Source: Stutzerimonas urumqiensis
GTDB taxonomy: Bacteria; Pseudomonadota; Gammaproteobacteria; Pseudomonadales; Pseudomonadaceae
Direction: 5' to 3'
Length of the DNA: 64,000 bases
Assembly: GCF_003640395.1 (NCBI RefSeq)
Contig: NZ_RBZQ01000006.1
Span: 62,001 to 126,000 of the forward strand
In this document: piece after piece, positions 1-8,578 of the stretch
Layout of the letters: every line of letters starts with the position of its first letter
Position numbering within the stretch: position 1 is the stretch's first letter
Program-made: the position numbers and the translations under genes
The notes under the pieces: generated by a model
Told to the model about the DNA's origin: nothing
The model's input: the letters and a program-made list of their open reading frames with translations, nothing else
Database searches by the model: none

Positions 1-784
1 CATAGCCGATGATCCAGAGCGCAAGAAAGCCGCCGACCTGCCAGTGATCCCAGCCGAACGAGGTGGCGAGGTACACCGGCAGCGCCACCACGAACCAGAC
101 GTCGCGCGCGCCGAACAGGAACAACCGTGCCGCCGAGAGCAGGTTCACGGCCCGGCTCTTGGACAGCAGGTCGCGAAACTTCGGCGCGTTCTTCGCCTTG
201 CCGAGGTCTTTTTTCAGCGACACCAGGCTGGCGACGAACACCAGCGCCAGCGCCGTCGCCATGACCGCCAACGCGCCCCGGAAGCCGAGCCCGGTCAGCA
301 GCGCGCCACCGAGAAAGAAGCCCACGCCCTTGAGTGCGTTCTTCGAACCCGTCAGCACGGCGACCCAGTGATAGAGCCGACCCTGCTCGCCGTCCGGCAC
401 GAGCAACTTGAGGCTGCTCTTGGCCGACATCTTGTTGAGGTCCTTGGCGATGCCGGACAGCGCCTGGGCGCCCATCACCCACGGGACGCTCAACCAGGCG
501 ACCGGGACCGCCAGCATGGCCAGCGCGACCACCTGCATCGCCAGGCCGACATTCATGGTGCGGTTGAGCCCCAGGTGCGCGCCGAGCCAGCCGCCGATCA
601 GGTTGGTGACCACGCCGAAGGCTTCGTAGAACAGGAAGAGCGCGGCGATCTGCAGCGGTGTGTAGCCCAGCTGATGGAAGTGCAGCACCACCAGCATGCG
701 CAACGCGCCATCGGTGAGGGTGAAGGCCCAGTAATTGCCGGTGACGATCAGGTACTGGCGAACGGCGGGGGAGAGCGGTGGCAT
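1..784 (-). CDS. arsJ: ArsJ-type organoarsenical efflux MFS transporter (3' end outside window)
   Basis: Major facilitator permease that, in the known ArsJ/GAPDH pathway, exports 1-arseno-3-phosphoglycerate from the cytoplasm. The first 261 residues are present; the C-terminal part lies before base 1. The protein starts MPPLSPAVRQYLIVTGNYWA, has several hydrophobic helices and contains SGIAKDLNKMSAKSSLKLLV, a stretch I recall from ArsJ proteins. The start is the ATG read leftward from 784. The call is strengthened by the arsenical-type GAPDH and ArsH genes on the same strand at 2023-4083. Unusually, two forward-strand genes separate it from its GAPDH partner, so it probably needs its own promoter in 785-922. 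The family match is by recognition, not by alignment. Confidence 0.82.
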   Translation of the reverse strand, partial: MPPLSPAVRQYLIVTGNYWAFTLTDGALRMLVVLHFHQLGYTPLQIAALFLFYEAFGVVTNLIGGWLGAHLGLNRTMNVGLAMQVVALAMLAVPVAWLSVPWVMGAQALSGIAKDLNKMSAKSSLKLLVPDGEQGRLYHWVAVLTGSKNALKGVGFFLGGALLTGLGFRGALAVMATALALVFVASLVSLKKDLGKAKNAPKFRDLLSKSRAVNLLSAARLFLFGARDVWFVVALPVYLATSFGWDHWQVGGFLALWIIGY

Positions 785-922
785 GGGTCGGTTCACAGAT
801 GGGATGAGTTACCGGTCGGAAACGGCGAGACACGGCGTGGCGGCGGGAAGGCGGTCGGCGCGGCTCGGCAGGCGGAGCGAATCCCGGTTAACCTTCGGCG
901 TCCTCGTCATGTCGAACTGTCC

Positions 923-1579
923 GTGAAAAACGCTTTGCTGACCTACATCGTGCGCTACCCCTCGGCCGGATTGCTGTTCATCCAGCTGCTCGGCATCGTG
1001 CTGTACCCCTTCATGGAAGACACCACGCTGGGCCGCGCCGCCTTCGGCGCCTTTGGCGTGGTGGTGCTGGTGTCGGCGCTGCGCATGGTCAGCCGCAGCC
1101 CGACGCTGCACTCGGTCGCCTTCGTGCTCGCCGCCTCGATCCTGGCGCTGACGGTGATGGTCGAGCTGACCGACTCGCCGACCTTGCGGCTGGTGCTGGT
1201 CGTGCTGGAGTCGGCGTTCTACTTCTACGCGACCTTCAGCCTGATCGGCTACATGACGGAGGACCAGCGCACCACCACCGACGAGCTGTTCGCGGTCGGT
1301 GCGACCTTCACCTTGCTGGCGTGGGCGTTCGCCTACGCGTTTGCCGCCTGCCAGATCATCGCGCCCGGCAGCTTCACCGCGCTGCTCGATCCGGACCAGC
1401 CGCGCACCTGGCTCGAGCTGCTGTTCCTGAGCATCACGCTGCTGTCGGGGGTGGGGCTGGGCGACATCCTGCCGGTGCGGCCGATGGCCCGTGCGCTGGT
1501 CATGCTCGAAGAAATCGCCGGCCTGATGTACATCGCGCTGGTGGTATCGCGCGTGATCGGCCTGACCATCCGCCGCTGA
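923..1579 (+). CDS. Six-helix ion-channel-like membrane protein
   Basis: Inner-membrane protein of 218 residues resembling a two-pore-helix (Ion_trans_2) potassium channel. About five hydrophobic helices span residues 14-145, followed by a pore loop at 165-183 and a last helix at 190-210. The selectivity-filter position reads SGVGLGD (175-181) rather than the classical TVGYGD, so ion selectivity cannot be assumed. I chose the GTG at 923 because an upstream in-frame extension is compositionally nonsensical and the ATG at 909 opens only a five-codon frame. The gene lies on the plus strand between arsJ and the arsenical GAPDH. No evidence links it to arsenic. Alternative: an orphan membrane protein with a degenerate pore. 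Confidence 0.72.
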   Translation: MKNALLTYIVRYPSAGLLFIQLLGIVLYPFMEDTTLGRAAFGAFGVVVLVSALRMVSRSPTLHSVAFVLAASILALTVMVELTDSPTLRLVLVVLESAFYFYATFSLIGYMTEDQRTTTDELFAVGATFTLLAWAFAYAFAACQIIAPGSFTALLDPDQPRTWLELLFLSITLLSGVGLGDILPVRPMARALVMLEEIAGLMYIALVVSRVIGLTIRR

Positions 1580-1765
1580 GCCTGTCCGAACGTCGCGCCT
1601 CGGCCCGGGCGATCGCTCGTCGGGCGCGGCCGGTGCAGCCGGAACCTTCTGCGCTCGGCGGGTTTCCTCTGAAGACAACCGCTGCGCGCGGTGGCCACGC
1701 GTTCCGTGCCGCGGGGCAGGCGTCGCTGCCGCGCCGGTAGACGGACACTTCAAAGGAGTAATCCC

Positions 1766-1972
1766 ATGACCCGTGACGAACGTATTCGCGAACTGGCTGA
1801 CCAGATGTGGAATTCGGCAGGCCGCCCGGAAGGCCAGGAGAAGCGTTATCTCAAGCAGGCGCAGGACATCGTGACCGGCTTCGACGGGCCGGATGGCGGC
1901 GAGCGCATGCGCGAAGGCAGCATCCAGAGCAGTGTCGCGCCGCCGATGCCCAAGTCGGACAGCCAGGGCTGA
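1766..1972 (+). CDS. DUF2934 small protein
   Basis: Small soluble protein of 68 residues of the DUF2934 type; its function is unknown. The family signature is the N-terminal charged helix with RIRELADQMWNSAGRPEGQ (residues 6-24), which typically contains a conserved Trp followed by a Gly-Arg/Ser-Pro-Glu turn. The C-terminal third is low complexity and polar. A good Shine-Dalgarno sequence (AAAGGAG, 1751-1757) sits 8 bases before the ATG. It follows the ion-channel gene by 186 bases in the same direction and faces the GAPDH gene tail to tail. There are no signs of secretion. Confidence 0.75.
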   Translation: MTRDERIRELADQMWNSAGRPEGQEKRYLKQAQDIVTGFDGPDGGERMREGSIQSSVAPPMPKSDSQG

Positions 1973-2022
1973 CGAGCGCGCGGCCGGCGCGGTAATCGAC
2001 CGCCGTGCCGGCCCGTCCGCCT

Positions 2023-3024
2023 TCACGCCAGCCCGACCTTGCGTGCCAGTTCCATGGTGCGGTTGGCGTAGCCCCATTCGTTGTCGTACCAGGCATAGAG
2101 CTTCACTTGCGTGCCATTGACCACCATCGTCGACAGCGCATCGATGATCGATGAGCGCGGGTCGGTGCGGTAGTCGATCGACACCAGGGGCCGCGTCTCG
2201 TACCCGAGGATGCCGTTCAGGGGCCCTTCGGCGGCCTCTCTCAGGCGGTCGTTCACCTCCTCCGCCGTGGTGGCACGCTCCACCTCGAACACGCAGTCGG
2301 TCAATGACGCGTTCGCCAGCGGCACGCGCACGGCGTGGCCGTTCAGCCGCCCCTTCAGTTCCGGAAAGATCTCGGCGATCGCCGTCGCCGAGCCAGTGGT
2401 CGTGGGAATCAGGCTCATGCCCGACGCCCGCGCGCGACGCAGATCCTTGTGCGGCTGGTCCAGAATGCTCTGGGTGTTGGTCAGGTCGTGGATGGTGGTG
2501 ATCGAGCCGTGGCGGATACCGAACGCCTCGTGGATCACCTTTACCACCGGCGCCAGGCAATTGGTGGTGCAGGACGCTGCGGTGACGATGCGGTGCCGGG
2601 CCGGATCGAACGAGCCGTCGTTCACGCCCATGACGATGTTGAGCGCGCCCGGCTCCTTCACCGGGGCACTGACGACCACGCGCTTGACGCCCTGGTCGAG
2701 GTAGCCCTGGAGCACGGCGACCGTCTTCATCTTGCCGCTGGCCTCGATCACCAGATCGCAACCGGACCAGTCTGTGTCGGCGATGGCCTTGTTGGCGGTG
2801 ACGCGGATGCGGCGACCATCGATCACCAGCGCGTCGCCGTCGCTGCTCGCCTCGTGCTGCCAACGGCCATGCACCGAATCGAAGTTGAGCAGATGGGCAT
2901 GGGTGGCGGCGTCGCCGGCCGGGTCGTTGATCCGGACGATCGCCAGCTCGGGCCAGTCCCAGGCAGCGCGCAGCGCCAGCCGACCGATGCGGCCGAAGCC
3001 GTTGATACCGACAGTGAGTGTCAT
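2023..3024 (-). CDS. ArsJ-associated glyceraldehyde-3-phosphate dehydrogenase
   Basis: GAPDH-family enzyme of 333 residues. In arsenic loci this paralogue uses arsenate with glyceraldehyde-3-phosphate to make 1-arseno-3-phosphoglycerate, which ArsJ pumps out. Seen: the NAD-binding motif [10 protein letters not shown] (6-15), the catalytic loop [10 protein letters not shown] with nucleophile Cys152, and the C-terminal [12 protein letters not shown]. The start at 3024 is preferred over an upstream ATG at 3051 because AAGGAG sits 6 bases before it. The stop of the ynfA-like gene lies 19 bases upstream on the same strand, so arsH, ynfA-like and GAPDH look like one operon. A housekeeping GAPDH is the alternative; neighbourhood and overall sequence favour the arsenical type. 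Confidence 0.88.
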   Translation of the reverse strand: MTLTVGINGFGRIGRLALRAAWDWPELAIVRINDPAGDAATHAHLLNFDSVHGRWQHEASSDGDALVIDGRRIRVTANKAIADTDWSGCDLVIEASGKMKTVAVLQGYLDQGVKRVVVSAPVKEPGALNIVMGVNDGSFDPARHRIVTAASCTTNCLAPVVKVIHEAFGIRHGSITTIHDLTNTQSILDQPHKDLRRARASGMSLIPTTTGSATAIAEIFPELKGRLNGHAVRVPLANASLTDCVFEVERATTAEEVNDRLREAAEGPLNGILGYETRPLVSIDYRTDPRSSIIDALSTMVVNGTQVKLYAWYDNEWGYANRTMELARKVGLA

Positions 3025-3043
3025 GGGTGCTCCTTCGAAGGGG

Positions 3044-3367
3044 TTAGGCACGCGGGGCGAACATGATGATGGCCATGCCGAGGCCGGCGATGCCGGCGCC
3101 GAGCAGGTCCCAGCCCGTCGGGCGGATGCCGTCGACCAGCCACAGCCAGATCAGCGCCACGCCGATGTAGATGCCGCCATAGGCTGCATAGACGCGGCCG
3201 GCGGCGGTCGGGTGCAACGACAGCAGCCAGGCGAACAGGGCCAGCGACAGCGCGGCCGGCAGCAGCAACCAGGCGCTCTTGCCCTGGCGCAACCAGAGAT
3301 AGGGGAGGTAGCAGCCGACGATCTCGGCCACGGCGGTCAGGGCGAACAGCGCGAAGGTCTTGAGCAT
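3044..3367 (-). CDS. ynfA: YnfA/UPF0060 family small membrane protein
   Basis: Inner-membrane protein of 107 residues with four predicted helices (about 1-22, 31-51, 60-79 and 85-104), the usual size for the UPF0060 (YnfA) family, which resembles small multidrug exporters. Family features visible are [20 protein letters not shown] (14-33) and [10 protein letters not shown] (60-69). It starts 5 bases after the arsH stop, so the two genes are probably co-transcribed. Its role in the arsenic locus is not known; transport of an arsenical or another toxicant is only an inference from position. Confidence 0.85.
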   Translation of the reverse strand: MLKTFALFALTAVAEIVGCYLPYLWLRQGKSAWLLLPAALSLALFAWLLSLHPTAAGRVYAAYGGIYIGVALIWLWLVDGIRPTGWDLLGAGIAGLGMAIIMFAPRA

Positions 3368-3372
3368 GCGCG

Positions 3373-4083
3373 TCAGATCGTCCGCTGGTTGACGCGCTGG
3401 GAGAGCGCTTCGGCCGATTCCTTGCGCTCGGAGTAGCGGTCGACGAGGTAGTCCGCCCGTTCGCGCAGCAGCAGGGTGAACTTGACCAGTTCCTCCATCA
3501 CGTCGACCACGCGGTCGTAGTAGGGCGAGGGCTTCATTCGGCCGTCGTCGTCGAATTCGAGGTAGGCCTTGGGCACCGAGGACTGGTTGGGGATGGTGAA
3601 CATGCGCATCCAGCGTCCCAGCACGCGGAGCTGGTTGACCGCGTTGAAGCTCTGCGAGCCGCCGCTGACCTGCATCACCGCCAGCGTCTTGCCCTGCGTC
3701 GGGCGAACCGCGCCGAGCGCGAGCGGCACCCAGTCGATCTGGGCCTTGAAAACCGCGGTCATCGCTCCGTGCCGCTCCGGCGAGCACCACACCTGGCCTT
3801 CGGACCACTGCATCAGCTCGCGGAGTTCCTGCACCTTGGGGTGCTCGGCCGGGGCATCGTCGGGCAGCGGCAGGCCCGAGGGATCGAAGATGCGCGCGTC
3901 GGCGCCGAAGTGACGCAGCAGGCGCGCCGCTTCCTGGGTCAGCAGCCGGCTGTAGGAGCGCTCGCGGATCGAGCCATAGAGCAGCAGGATGCGCGGTTCG
4001 TGCGTGAAGGTGCGGGTGACGGCGAGCCTGTCGGTATCCGGCAGATCGACGCAGCGGGGATCGAGGTTGGGTAGATCGGTCAT
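3373..4083 (-). CDS. arsH: ArsH, NADPH-dependent FMN oxidoreductase for organoarsenicals
   Basis: Cytoplasmic flavodoxin-fold enzyme of 236 residues. ArsH proteins oxidise trivalent methyl and aromatic arsenicals to less toxic pentavalent forms using NADPH and FMN. The FMN phosphate-binding motif [11 protein letters not shown] is at 36-46. Other family stretches include [20 protein letters not shown] (about 99-118) and a C-terminal tail that carries [21 protein letters not shown]. The start at 4083 was chosen for its match to ArsH N termini; an upstream in-frame ATG at 4176 would add 31 unconserved residues. It is the first gene of the minus-strand arsH, ynfA-like, GAPDH run. No arsR is visible in the window. 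Confidence 0.92.
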   Translation of the reverse strand: MTDLPNLDPRCVDLPDTDRLAVTRTFTHEPRILLLYGSIRERSYSRLLTQEAARLLRHFGADARIFDPSGLPLPDDAPAEHPKVQELRELMQWSEGQVWCSPERHGAMTAVFKAQIDWVPLALGAVRPTQGKTLAVMQVSGGSQSFNAVNQLRVLGRWMRMFTIPNQSSVPKAYLEFDDDGRMKPSPYYDRVVDVMEELVKFTLLLRERADYLVDRYSERKESAEALSQRVNQRTI

Positions 4084-4176
4084 GGCGATTCGGAGGGCGG
4101 CCGCTTGGGGAATAAAGGCTCCGACTATACGGACTGTCGCCGCTCCGGCTAAAGCGTTGCCGCGAACGGCGCCCAT

Positions 4177-4238
4177 TCGCGAGCAGGCTCGCTCCTACGA
4201 AAAGCCGAGCCGGCGGGACTTCTGTAGGGCTCGCGAAA
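4177..4238. repeat. REP pair (degenerate REPIN)
   Basis: A REP palindrome typical of pseudomonads (TTCGCGAGC followed by AGGCTCGCTCCTACGA, 4177-4201) is followed 21 bases later by a decayed inverted copy (CTGTAGGGCTCGCGAA, 4223-4238). The inverted arrangement matches REPIN elements, which are mobilised in trans by RAYT transposases. The right copy has lost several central bases. Confidence 0.7.
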
Positions 4239-4370
4239 GCGGGGCGTGGGCGGGCGATGGTTCGTGGATGGCTTTCTGCGATCGAGCCGACGATCGGTCG
4301 TACACGGGCCTTTATGCGGACGTGATGGCGCGCCGCTCTAGCGCGGCGATTGTTTCGTGCCGTCGGCATG
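4239..4370. other. Intergenic sequence between REP pair and curlin-like promoter
   Basis: Part of the 424-base gap between arsH and the first curlin-like gene. Apart from the REP pair to its left and the conserved box region to its right I see no gene here. A short palindrome, CGACGATCGGTCG, at 4290-4302 is the only structure noticed and has no assigned role. Confidence 0.4.
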
Positions 4371-4507
4371 GGATTAAGCCGAAGTCGGCGATTGGATGGC
4401 TCGGCCTAATCTTTTGGATGGATATCGGCGGCGTAAACGCGACGAGCAGAATCGATCCGCCCGTCGCGCCATCGGGTCGCGGCGGTGCTTGCAAAGGAGT
4501 GTCTCCC
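4371..4507 (+). promoter_or_regulatory. Conserved upstream region of curlin-like gene 1
   Basis: This leader is a clear duplicate of the one before the second curlin-like gene. GGATTAAGCCGA (4371-4382) and GATGGATATCGGCGGCGT (4417-4434) recur at 8579-8590 and 8624-8641 with spacings of 46 and 45 bases. Similarity continues through CAGAATC and the Shine-Dalgarno region (TGCAA.GGAGTGT.CCCATG). The ribosome-binding site AAAGGAG is at 4493-4499. The two boxes may be regulator sites or promoter elements; that is inference. Confidence 0.6.
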
Positions 4508-5530
4508 ATGAAAATGCCCTCGCTGTCGTCCTCTCGTTTGCCGTTCTCCCTCTCGTTGTCACTGCTGGCGTCGTTGAGCGCCACCGGTGCGCATGCCGAA
4601 AACAACGATGCCTACCTCCAGCAATACGGCGCCGACAATGTGTCGGCCACCCTGCAGACCGGCGACGGCAACATCGCCGCGGTCACGCAGTACGGTGTGT
4701 TGAACCAATCGCAGGTCGTTCAGACCGGCGTCTCGAACGAGGTCTCGGTGATCCAGTCCGAAGAGGGTTATCCGCACGTCTCGCAGATCGAGCAGCAGGG
4801 CGACACCAACCTCATCGACCTGCAACAGCACATGGGATCGGGTTCCTACGCCACGCTGTACCAGGAAGGTACCGGCAACGTCTTCCTGATCGATCAGCAG
4901 TTTTACGCCAACAGCCTCGATGCCGCCGCGGTCGGCACGGGCAACCGACTCGAGGTGATGCAGTTCAGCTACGGCTCCGGCGAAACACGGCAGGAGGGCG
5001 CCGGCAACCGCATCGGCCTCTGGCAGGAGGTATACGGCTACGGTGGCGGTGCGGTGCTTCATCAGAGCGGGGACCGCAACCAGCTGGACATGACCCAGAT
5101 CGGCGGCGGCCGCTATTACACCGGGACGGTGTACTTCGATCAGGTCGGTGCGGACAACCAGGGCAGGGTGCGCCACGGTGGCGGTTTCAACACCTTCGAG
5201 TTCGTCCAGCAGGGCGACCGCAACAGTGCAGATATCACGCAGTGGGGCCGTAGTAGCGAGCTGCATGGCCGTTCCGAGGGTGACGACAACCAGGTCACGC
5301 TGGTGCAGGACTTCGACGGAGGCGTGATCGATCTACTGCAACAGGGCGACGCCAACCTGGCCAGCGTGGTGCAGGAAGCCTACTACGCCAACGCCTCGAT
5401 CACGCAGATCGGTGATGCCAACCAGGCGTCCATCAGCCAGACCATGAGCGATTTCCTGAGCCTGGGCGGCGACAGCGCGACGATCATCCAGCAGGGCAAC
5501 GGCAACCTGGCGAACGCCGTCCAGCAGTGA
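4508..5530 (+). CDS. Secreted curlin-repeat (amyloid-like) protein, paralogue 1
   Basis: Exported protein of 340 residues. A signal peptide covers 1-30 (cleavage after AHA). The rest is a run of degenerate repeats of about 20-23 residues with the curlin pattern Q-x-G-x2-N-x5-Q, for example LQTGDGNIAAVTQYGVLNQ and ITQIGDANQASISQ, ending in GNGNLANAVQQ. Curlin repeats build the beta-solenoid of curli fibres, so a surface amyloid or biofilm matrix role is likely. CsgA itself is about 150 residues; this protein is more than twice that. No csgB, csgE, csgF or csgG gene is adjacent. A paralogue lies at 8724-9671. Surface location is inferred. Confidence 0.8.
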   Translation: MKMPSLSSSRLPFSLSLSLLASLSATGAHAENNDAYLQQYGADNVSATLQTGDGNIAAVTQYGVLNQSQVVQTGVSNEVSVIQSEEGYPHVSQIEQQGDTNLIDLQQHMGSGSYATLYQEGTGNVFLIDQQFYANSLDAAAVGTGNRLEVMQFSYGSGETRQEGAGNRIGLWQEVYGYGGGAVLHQSGDRNQLDMTQIGGGRYYTGTVYFDQVGADNQGRVRHGGGFNTFEFVQQGDRNSADITQWGRSSELHGRSEGDDNQVTLVQDFDGGVIDLLQQGDANLASVVQEAYYANASITQIGDANQASISQTMSDFLSLGGDSATIIQQGNGNLANAVQQ

Positions 5531-5572
5531 CGCCCGCGCCGCCGGAGCGCCGCTCGCCACGGCCGCGGCGTT

Positions 5573-5773
5573 CTAGCGGCAGCTGCCTTGCAGCGACTCG
5601 GACAGGTGACGCGTGCGGGCGGCCCGGCGCGCGCCGATGCGAGGCGGGCGCTCGTCATTCAGGCGCCCCGGTGCCGGCGGGGCGTCATCGTGGATGACCT
5701 CTTCGCTGTCGGGGCGCGTATGGGCGAAGCTGAACAGGTTGCTGAGAATCAGACCGGACGTGAGGTATTGCAT
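5573..5773 (-). CDS. Small hypothetical protein with hydrophobic N terminus
   Basis: Putative protein of 66 residues starting MQYLTSGLILSNLFSFAHTR, a short hydrophobic segment followed by a charged, Arg- and Pro-rich tail. A GGAG core lies 8 bases before the ATG. It sits tail to tail with the first curlin-like gene, 42 bases away. I do not recognise a family. Support is limited to the plausible ribosome-binding site, the hydrophobic start and the absence of a better gene in the 500-base gap. It could be a chance frame. Confidence 0.45.
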   Translation of the reverse strand: MQYLTSGLILSNLFSFAHTRPDSEEVIHDDAPPAPGRLNDERPPRIGARRAARTRHLSESLQGSCR

Positions 5774-6027
5774 GGCAGGGTCTCCAACGGAATGCCTGAC
5801 TGCCGGCTAGCCTAGGCCGGCTTCGATGACCGGCTGATGACGGCGATCAAAAACCGGACAGGCGTCGGCCGCTGGCCTTCGGAGCTTTCTGCCGCTCGGC
5901 GCATGGCTTGACCGCCAGCCGGACGAGGCGGGCGGTCGACGGCGCAACCTGTCTGTGCAAGAACGGCTGGACGGACCTTCGACGAGGCGTCAACGTCCCA
6001 TGCTCGGGCTTTGCATGAGGATCGGCG

Positions 6028-7137
6028 ATGCGTACTCGCCTGATGATGGTTGGCGTGCTGGTGCTGCTGCACCTGTTCATTGGCGTGACGCTTGTCGGCG
6101 ATCTGCCGTTCGGTCCGCTGGGACGCGGGTTCGGTTGGTTGTACCTGGGCGTCTCGATGGTGCTGCTGCCGCTGGGTCTGCGCTCGTCGGCCGGGAAGCG
6201 CTGGCTGGTCTGGCCGGGCCTGCTGGCGATGGGCATCTTTTCCAGCCTGGCGGTGCTGTCGCTGATGCGGGCGTTCATCGTGGCGGTCGCCGATCTGCTG
6301 GGCTGGGGCAACCGAGGGCTGGCGCAAGGCTCGGCGCTGGTCGTGCTGCTGGCGGTGGGGCTGTTCACGCTGTTCGGACTGCTCAATGCCCGGCGCACGG
6401 CACGGGTGGTCGAGCGCGACATCCGGCTCGAAGGCCTGCCGCCGGCGCTGAATGGCTTTCGCATCGTCCAGCTGAGCGATATCCATGTCGGCCCGACCAT
6501 CCGTCGCGGCTACCTGCAAGCCATCGTCGAGCGGACGAACCGGCTCGAACCGGATCTGATCGCCATCACCGGCGACCTGGTCGACGGCAGCGTTGAGCAA
6601 TTACGCGAGCACGTGGCGCCGCTCGCCGGGCTCGAGGCTCGGCATGGCAGCTACATCGTCACCGGCAACCACGAGTACTACGCCGGCGTCGGGGCCTGGA
6701 TCATGGAGTTCGCCCGTCTCGGCCTGCCGGTGCTGCTGAACGAGCATGTGCGGCTGCGCCATGACGATGCCGATCTGGTGGTCGCCGGCATCACCGATTA
6801 CTCGGCGCACCACTTCGAGCCCACCCACCGCAGCGACCCGACCGCGGCGCTGATCGGCGCGCCGGCCCATGCACCGAAGATCCTCCTGGCTCACCAGCCT
6901 CGCTCGGCCGCCGCGGCGCGCGAGGCAGGCTTCGATCTGCAGCTGTCCGGGCATACTCACGGCGGCCAGTTCTGGCCCTGGATGCACCTGGTGCGCTGGC
7001 AGCAGCCCTGGGTCGCCGGGTTGCAACGCACCGGGCGGCTCCAGGTGTACATCAGCCGCGGCACCGGCTACTGGGGGCCACCGCTGCGTTTTGGCGCGCC
7101 GTCGGAGATCACCCTCATCCGCCTGATCGCGGCCTGA
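6028..7137 (+). CDS. Membrane-anchored calcineurin-like metallophosphoesterase
   Basis: Protein of 369 residues with four N-terminal transmembrane helices (about 4-24, 36-52, 58-80 and 100-120) and a C-terminal binuclear metallophosphoesterase domain. Metal-binding motifs are all visible: LSDIHVG (149-155, Asp151 and His153), GDLVD (182-186), GNHEY (213-217) and SGHTHGGQFWPW (about 307-318). This architecture matches the YkoQ/YpbG and YaeI-like group, whose members act on phosphodiesters such as lipid headgroups; the substrate here is unknown. The start has GAGG 7 bases upstream. It stands between the two curlin-like genes without an evident operon partner. Confidence 0.85.
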   Translation: MRTRLMMVGVLVLLHLFIGVTLVGDLPFGPLGRGFGWLYLGVSMVLLPLGLRSSAGKRWLVWPGLLAMGIFSSLAVLSLMRAFIVAVADLLGWGNRGLAQGSALVVLLAVGLFTLFGLLNARRTARVVERDIRLEGLPPALNGFRIVQLSDIHVGPTIRRGYLQAIVERTNRLEPDLIAITGDLVDGSVEQLREHVAPLAGLEARHGSYIVTGNHEYYAGVGAWIMEFARLGLPVLLNEHVRLRHDDADLVVAGITDYSAHHFEPTHRSDPTAALIGAPAHAPKILLAHQPRSAAAAREAGFDLQLSGHTHGGQFWPWMHLVRWQQPWVAGLQRTGRLQVYISRGTGYWGPPLRFGAPSEITLIRLIAA

Positions 7138-7167
7138 GGCCGGACCGTTTCGTGGGTGCGGACAGCC

Positions 7168-7875
7168 TCAGGCGTGGATAGGCAGCTCGTACGGGCGGCC
7201 GTGGGCGACCGGCAGCGCATCGTCGTCGCGGCGAAAGCGCAGCAGCGAGCCGACGTAGGCTTCGCCGTTGGCCAGCACACAGCCGGCGTCTTCGACGTGC
7301 GCGTTGTATTCGAGGGCGATCATTTCCTGGCAGAAGGACGGTGACAGGCCCCGGTCGGGATCGACGAGCAGAACGTCCACCTGGTCCGCCGAGAGCAGGT
7401 CGATCACGTTGGCCAGCGCCATCGGATGCTCCGCGTGGTACAGCAGGTCGCTGCCGATGATGAGGTCGAACCGGCCGAAGTCGTCCGGGCAGTCTTCCCA
7501 GTCGAGGGCCCGGTAGCGCGGCGGGGTGAGTTCGTTGAGCCGTGCGTTGTCGGCGAGGAAGATCGGGATCAGCGGGTGGTAGTCGCTGACCGTCACGTCC
7601 GCGCCGCGCCGATGCGCCACCAGGCTGGCCAGCGCCAGGCCGGCGCCAAGCTCCAGCACCCGCTTGCCGTGCAGATCGAGCCCGAGCAGGGCGTTGGCCA
7701 GCACCATGCCGGACGGCCAGACCTGCCCGAACAGCGCCCAGCTGTCCTCGTCGATACCGAGCGCCAGGGCAGCGCCGTCGGGATCGTGGTACTGGTCGGG
7801 GTCGAGCAGGGAATGCATGACGAAGTGCATGTCGCCGACCGAAACGGTCTGGCGTTTGACGCGATAGCCGGGCAC
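7168..7875 (-). CDS. Class I SAM-dependent methyltransferase (Methyltransf_16/METTL21-like)
   Basis: Soluble protein of 235 residues with a Rossmann-fold methyltransferase core. Motif I is RVLELGAGLALAS (72-84), followed by VTVSDYHP (motif II) and the IIGSDLLYH stretch typical of lysine-methyltransferase-like METTL21 relatives, in which DLLYH sits at the active site. The closest functional guess is protein or small-molecule methylation; the substrate cannot be read from sequence. It lies downstream of the cold-shock gene on the same strand, behind a strong hairpin at 7950-7986. Confidence 0.8.
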   Translation of the reverse strand: MPGYRVKRQTVSVGDMHFVMHSLLDPDQYHDPDGAALALGIDEDSWALFGQVWPSGMVLANALLGLDLHGKRVLELGAGLALASLVAHRRGADVTVSDYHPLIPIFLADNARLNELTPPRYRALDWEDCPDDFGRFDLIIGSDLLYHAEHPMALANVIDLLSADQVDVLLVDPDRGLSPSFCQEMIALEYNAHVEDAGCVLANGEAYVGSLLRFRRDDDALPVAHGRPYELPIHA

Positions 7876-7949
7876 GGAATGACCTCTCGGCTGCCGGGTG
7901 GCAGCGCTCGTTACAGGCGAGCGTCGGAAGACGGGGCGTATAAATGAAG

Positions 7950-7986
7950 AAGCCCCGCCAGGCGGACCGCCTGGCGGGGCTTTTTG
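7950..7986. terminator. Intrinsic terminator (bidirectional) after cold-shock gene
   Basis: A near-perfect GC-rich hairpin, AGCCCCGCCAGGCG and its complement CGCCTGGCGGGGCT around a GAC loop, is followed by TTTTT on the plus strand and by TTCTTCATTT on the minus strand. It lies 13 bases past the cold-shock stop and before the methyltransferase start, so on the minus strand it would end the cold-shock transcript. Confidence 0.8.
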
Positions 7987-7999
7987 CGACAGGTGTCGT

Positions 8000-8209
8000 T
8001 TAGACGACTTGAACCTGATCGGCTTGCAGGCCCTTCTGGCCCTTGACCACGTTGAAGGTCACGGCCTGACCTTCGGCCAGGCTCTTGAAGCCGGCGCTTT
8101 CGATCGAACGGTAGTGGACGAAGAGGTCCGGGCCATCCTGCTGAGTGATGAAGCCGAAACCTTTCTCATCGTTGAACCACTTGACCGTACCGGATTGACG
8201 AGTCGACAT
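8000..8209 (-). CDS. CspA-family cold-shock RNA chaperone
   Basis: Protein of 69 residues forming a single OB-fold cold-shock domain that binds single-stranded RNA and DNA. The RNP1-type motif KGFGFI (16-21) and RNP2-type motif LFVHY (29-33) are intact. The start at 8209 has GGAG 10 bases upstream. A minus-strand TATACAT at 8378-8384 would give a leader of about 160 bases, as is usual for cold-shock genes, but no good -35 goes with it. A terminator follows at 7950-7986. The exact paralogue (cspA, cspD or capB type) cannot be settled. Confidence 0.93.
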   Translation of the reverse strand: MSTRQSGTVKWFNDEKGFGFITQQDGPDLFVHYRSIESAGFKSLAEGQAVTFNVVKGQKGLQADQVQVV

Positions 8210-8578
8210 GTTTGTATCTCCAGGGAGTAATTGGCTGCGGCGCTGCGACAGGCAGGCCGAGACTGGATGCAAAAGTGAAAACGACCGAGGAGATGGAACG
8301 ACAAAATCAATACATCAAGCCGGGTACGCTGTAACAGCTGCAGAGCAGTGGCGGCCACTCTACTCGCTTGAGCGGCGATGTATAGCCTTTTCTGCTTTGG
8401 CTCGGGCGCATCGATTTATCCGGCTAATCGAAGCGGCCAGGCCAGGCCCGTCGAGGGCTGGCGATGCGCGTGCAGGCGTGGCGAATCAAAGATTCGGGGA
8501 TACCGCTCGTCGCCTACCCGGCGAAGACGCCGATCGACTGGCTGAGCTCAGCCTGTCTGGAACGGGCAAGGCGGCCGC
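8210..8578. other. Cold-shock leader and intergenic sequence
   Basis: Left part of the 514-base gap between the divergent cold-shock gene and curlin-like gene 2. It probably holds the long 5' leader and promoter of the cold-shock gene on the minus strand. I see no further gene; reading frames here lack ribosome-binding sites and recognisable sequence. Confidence 0.4.

Noticed and set aside
44..922. Long forward reading frame continuous with the ion-channel gene
   Set aside because: It is antisense to arsJ and shows the His/Arg/Gln-rich composition of a non-coding frame in high-GC DNA. The real gene starts at the GTG at 923.
809..2863. Long minus-strand frame across the ion-channel and GAPDH genes
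   Set aside because: Arg-rich shadow composition, no domain, and it overlaps well-supported genes in other frames.
5588..5815. Plus-strand small frame opposite the 66-residue minus-strand gene
   Set aside because: No ribosome-binding site and Arg/Ala-rich composition; the minus-strand frame has both a better start context and a hydrophobic N terminus.
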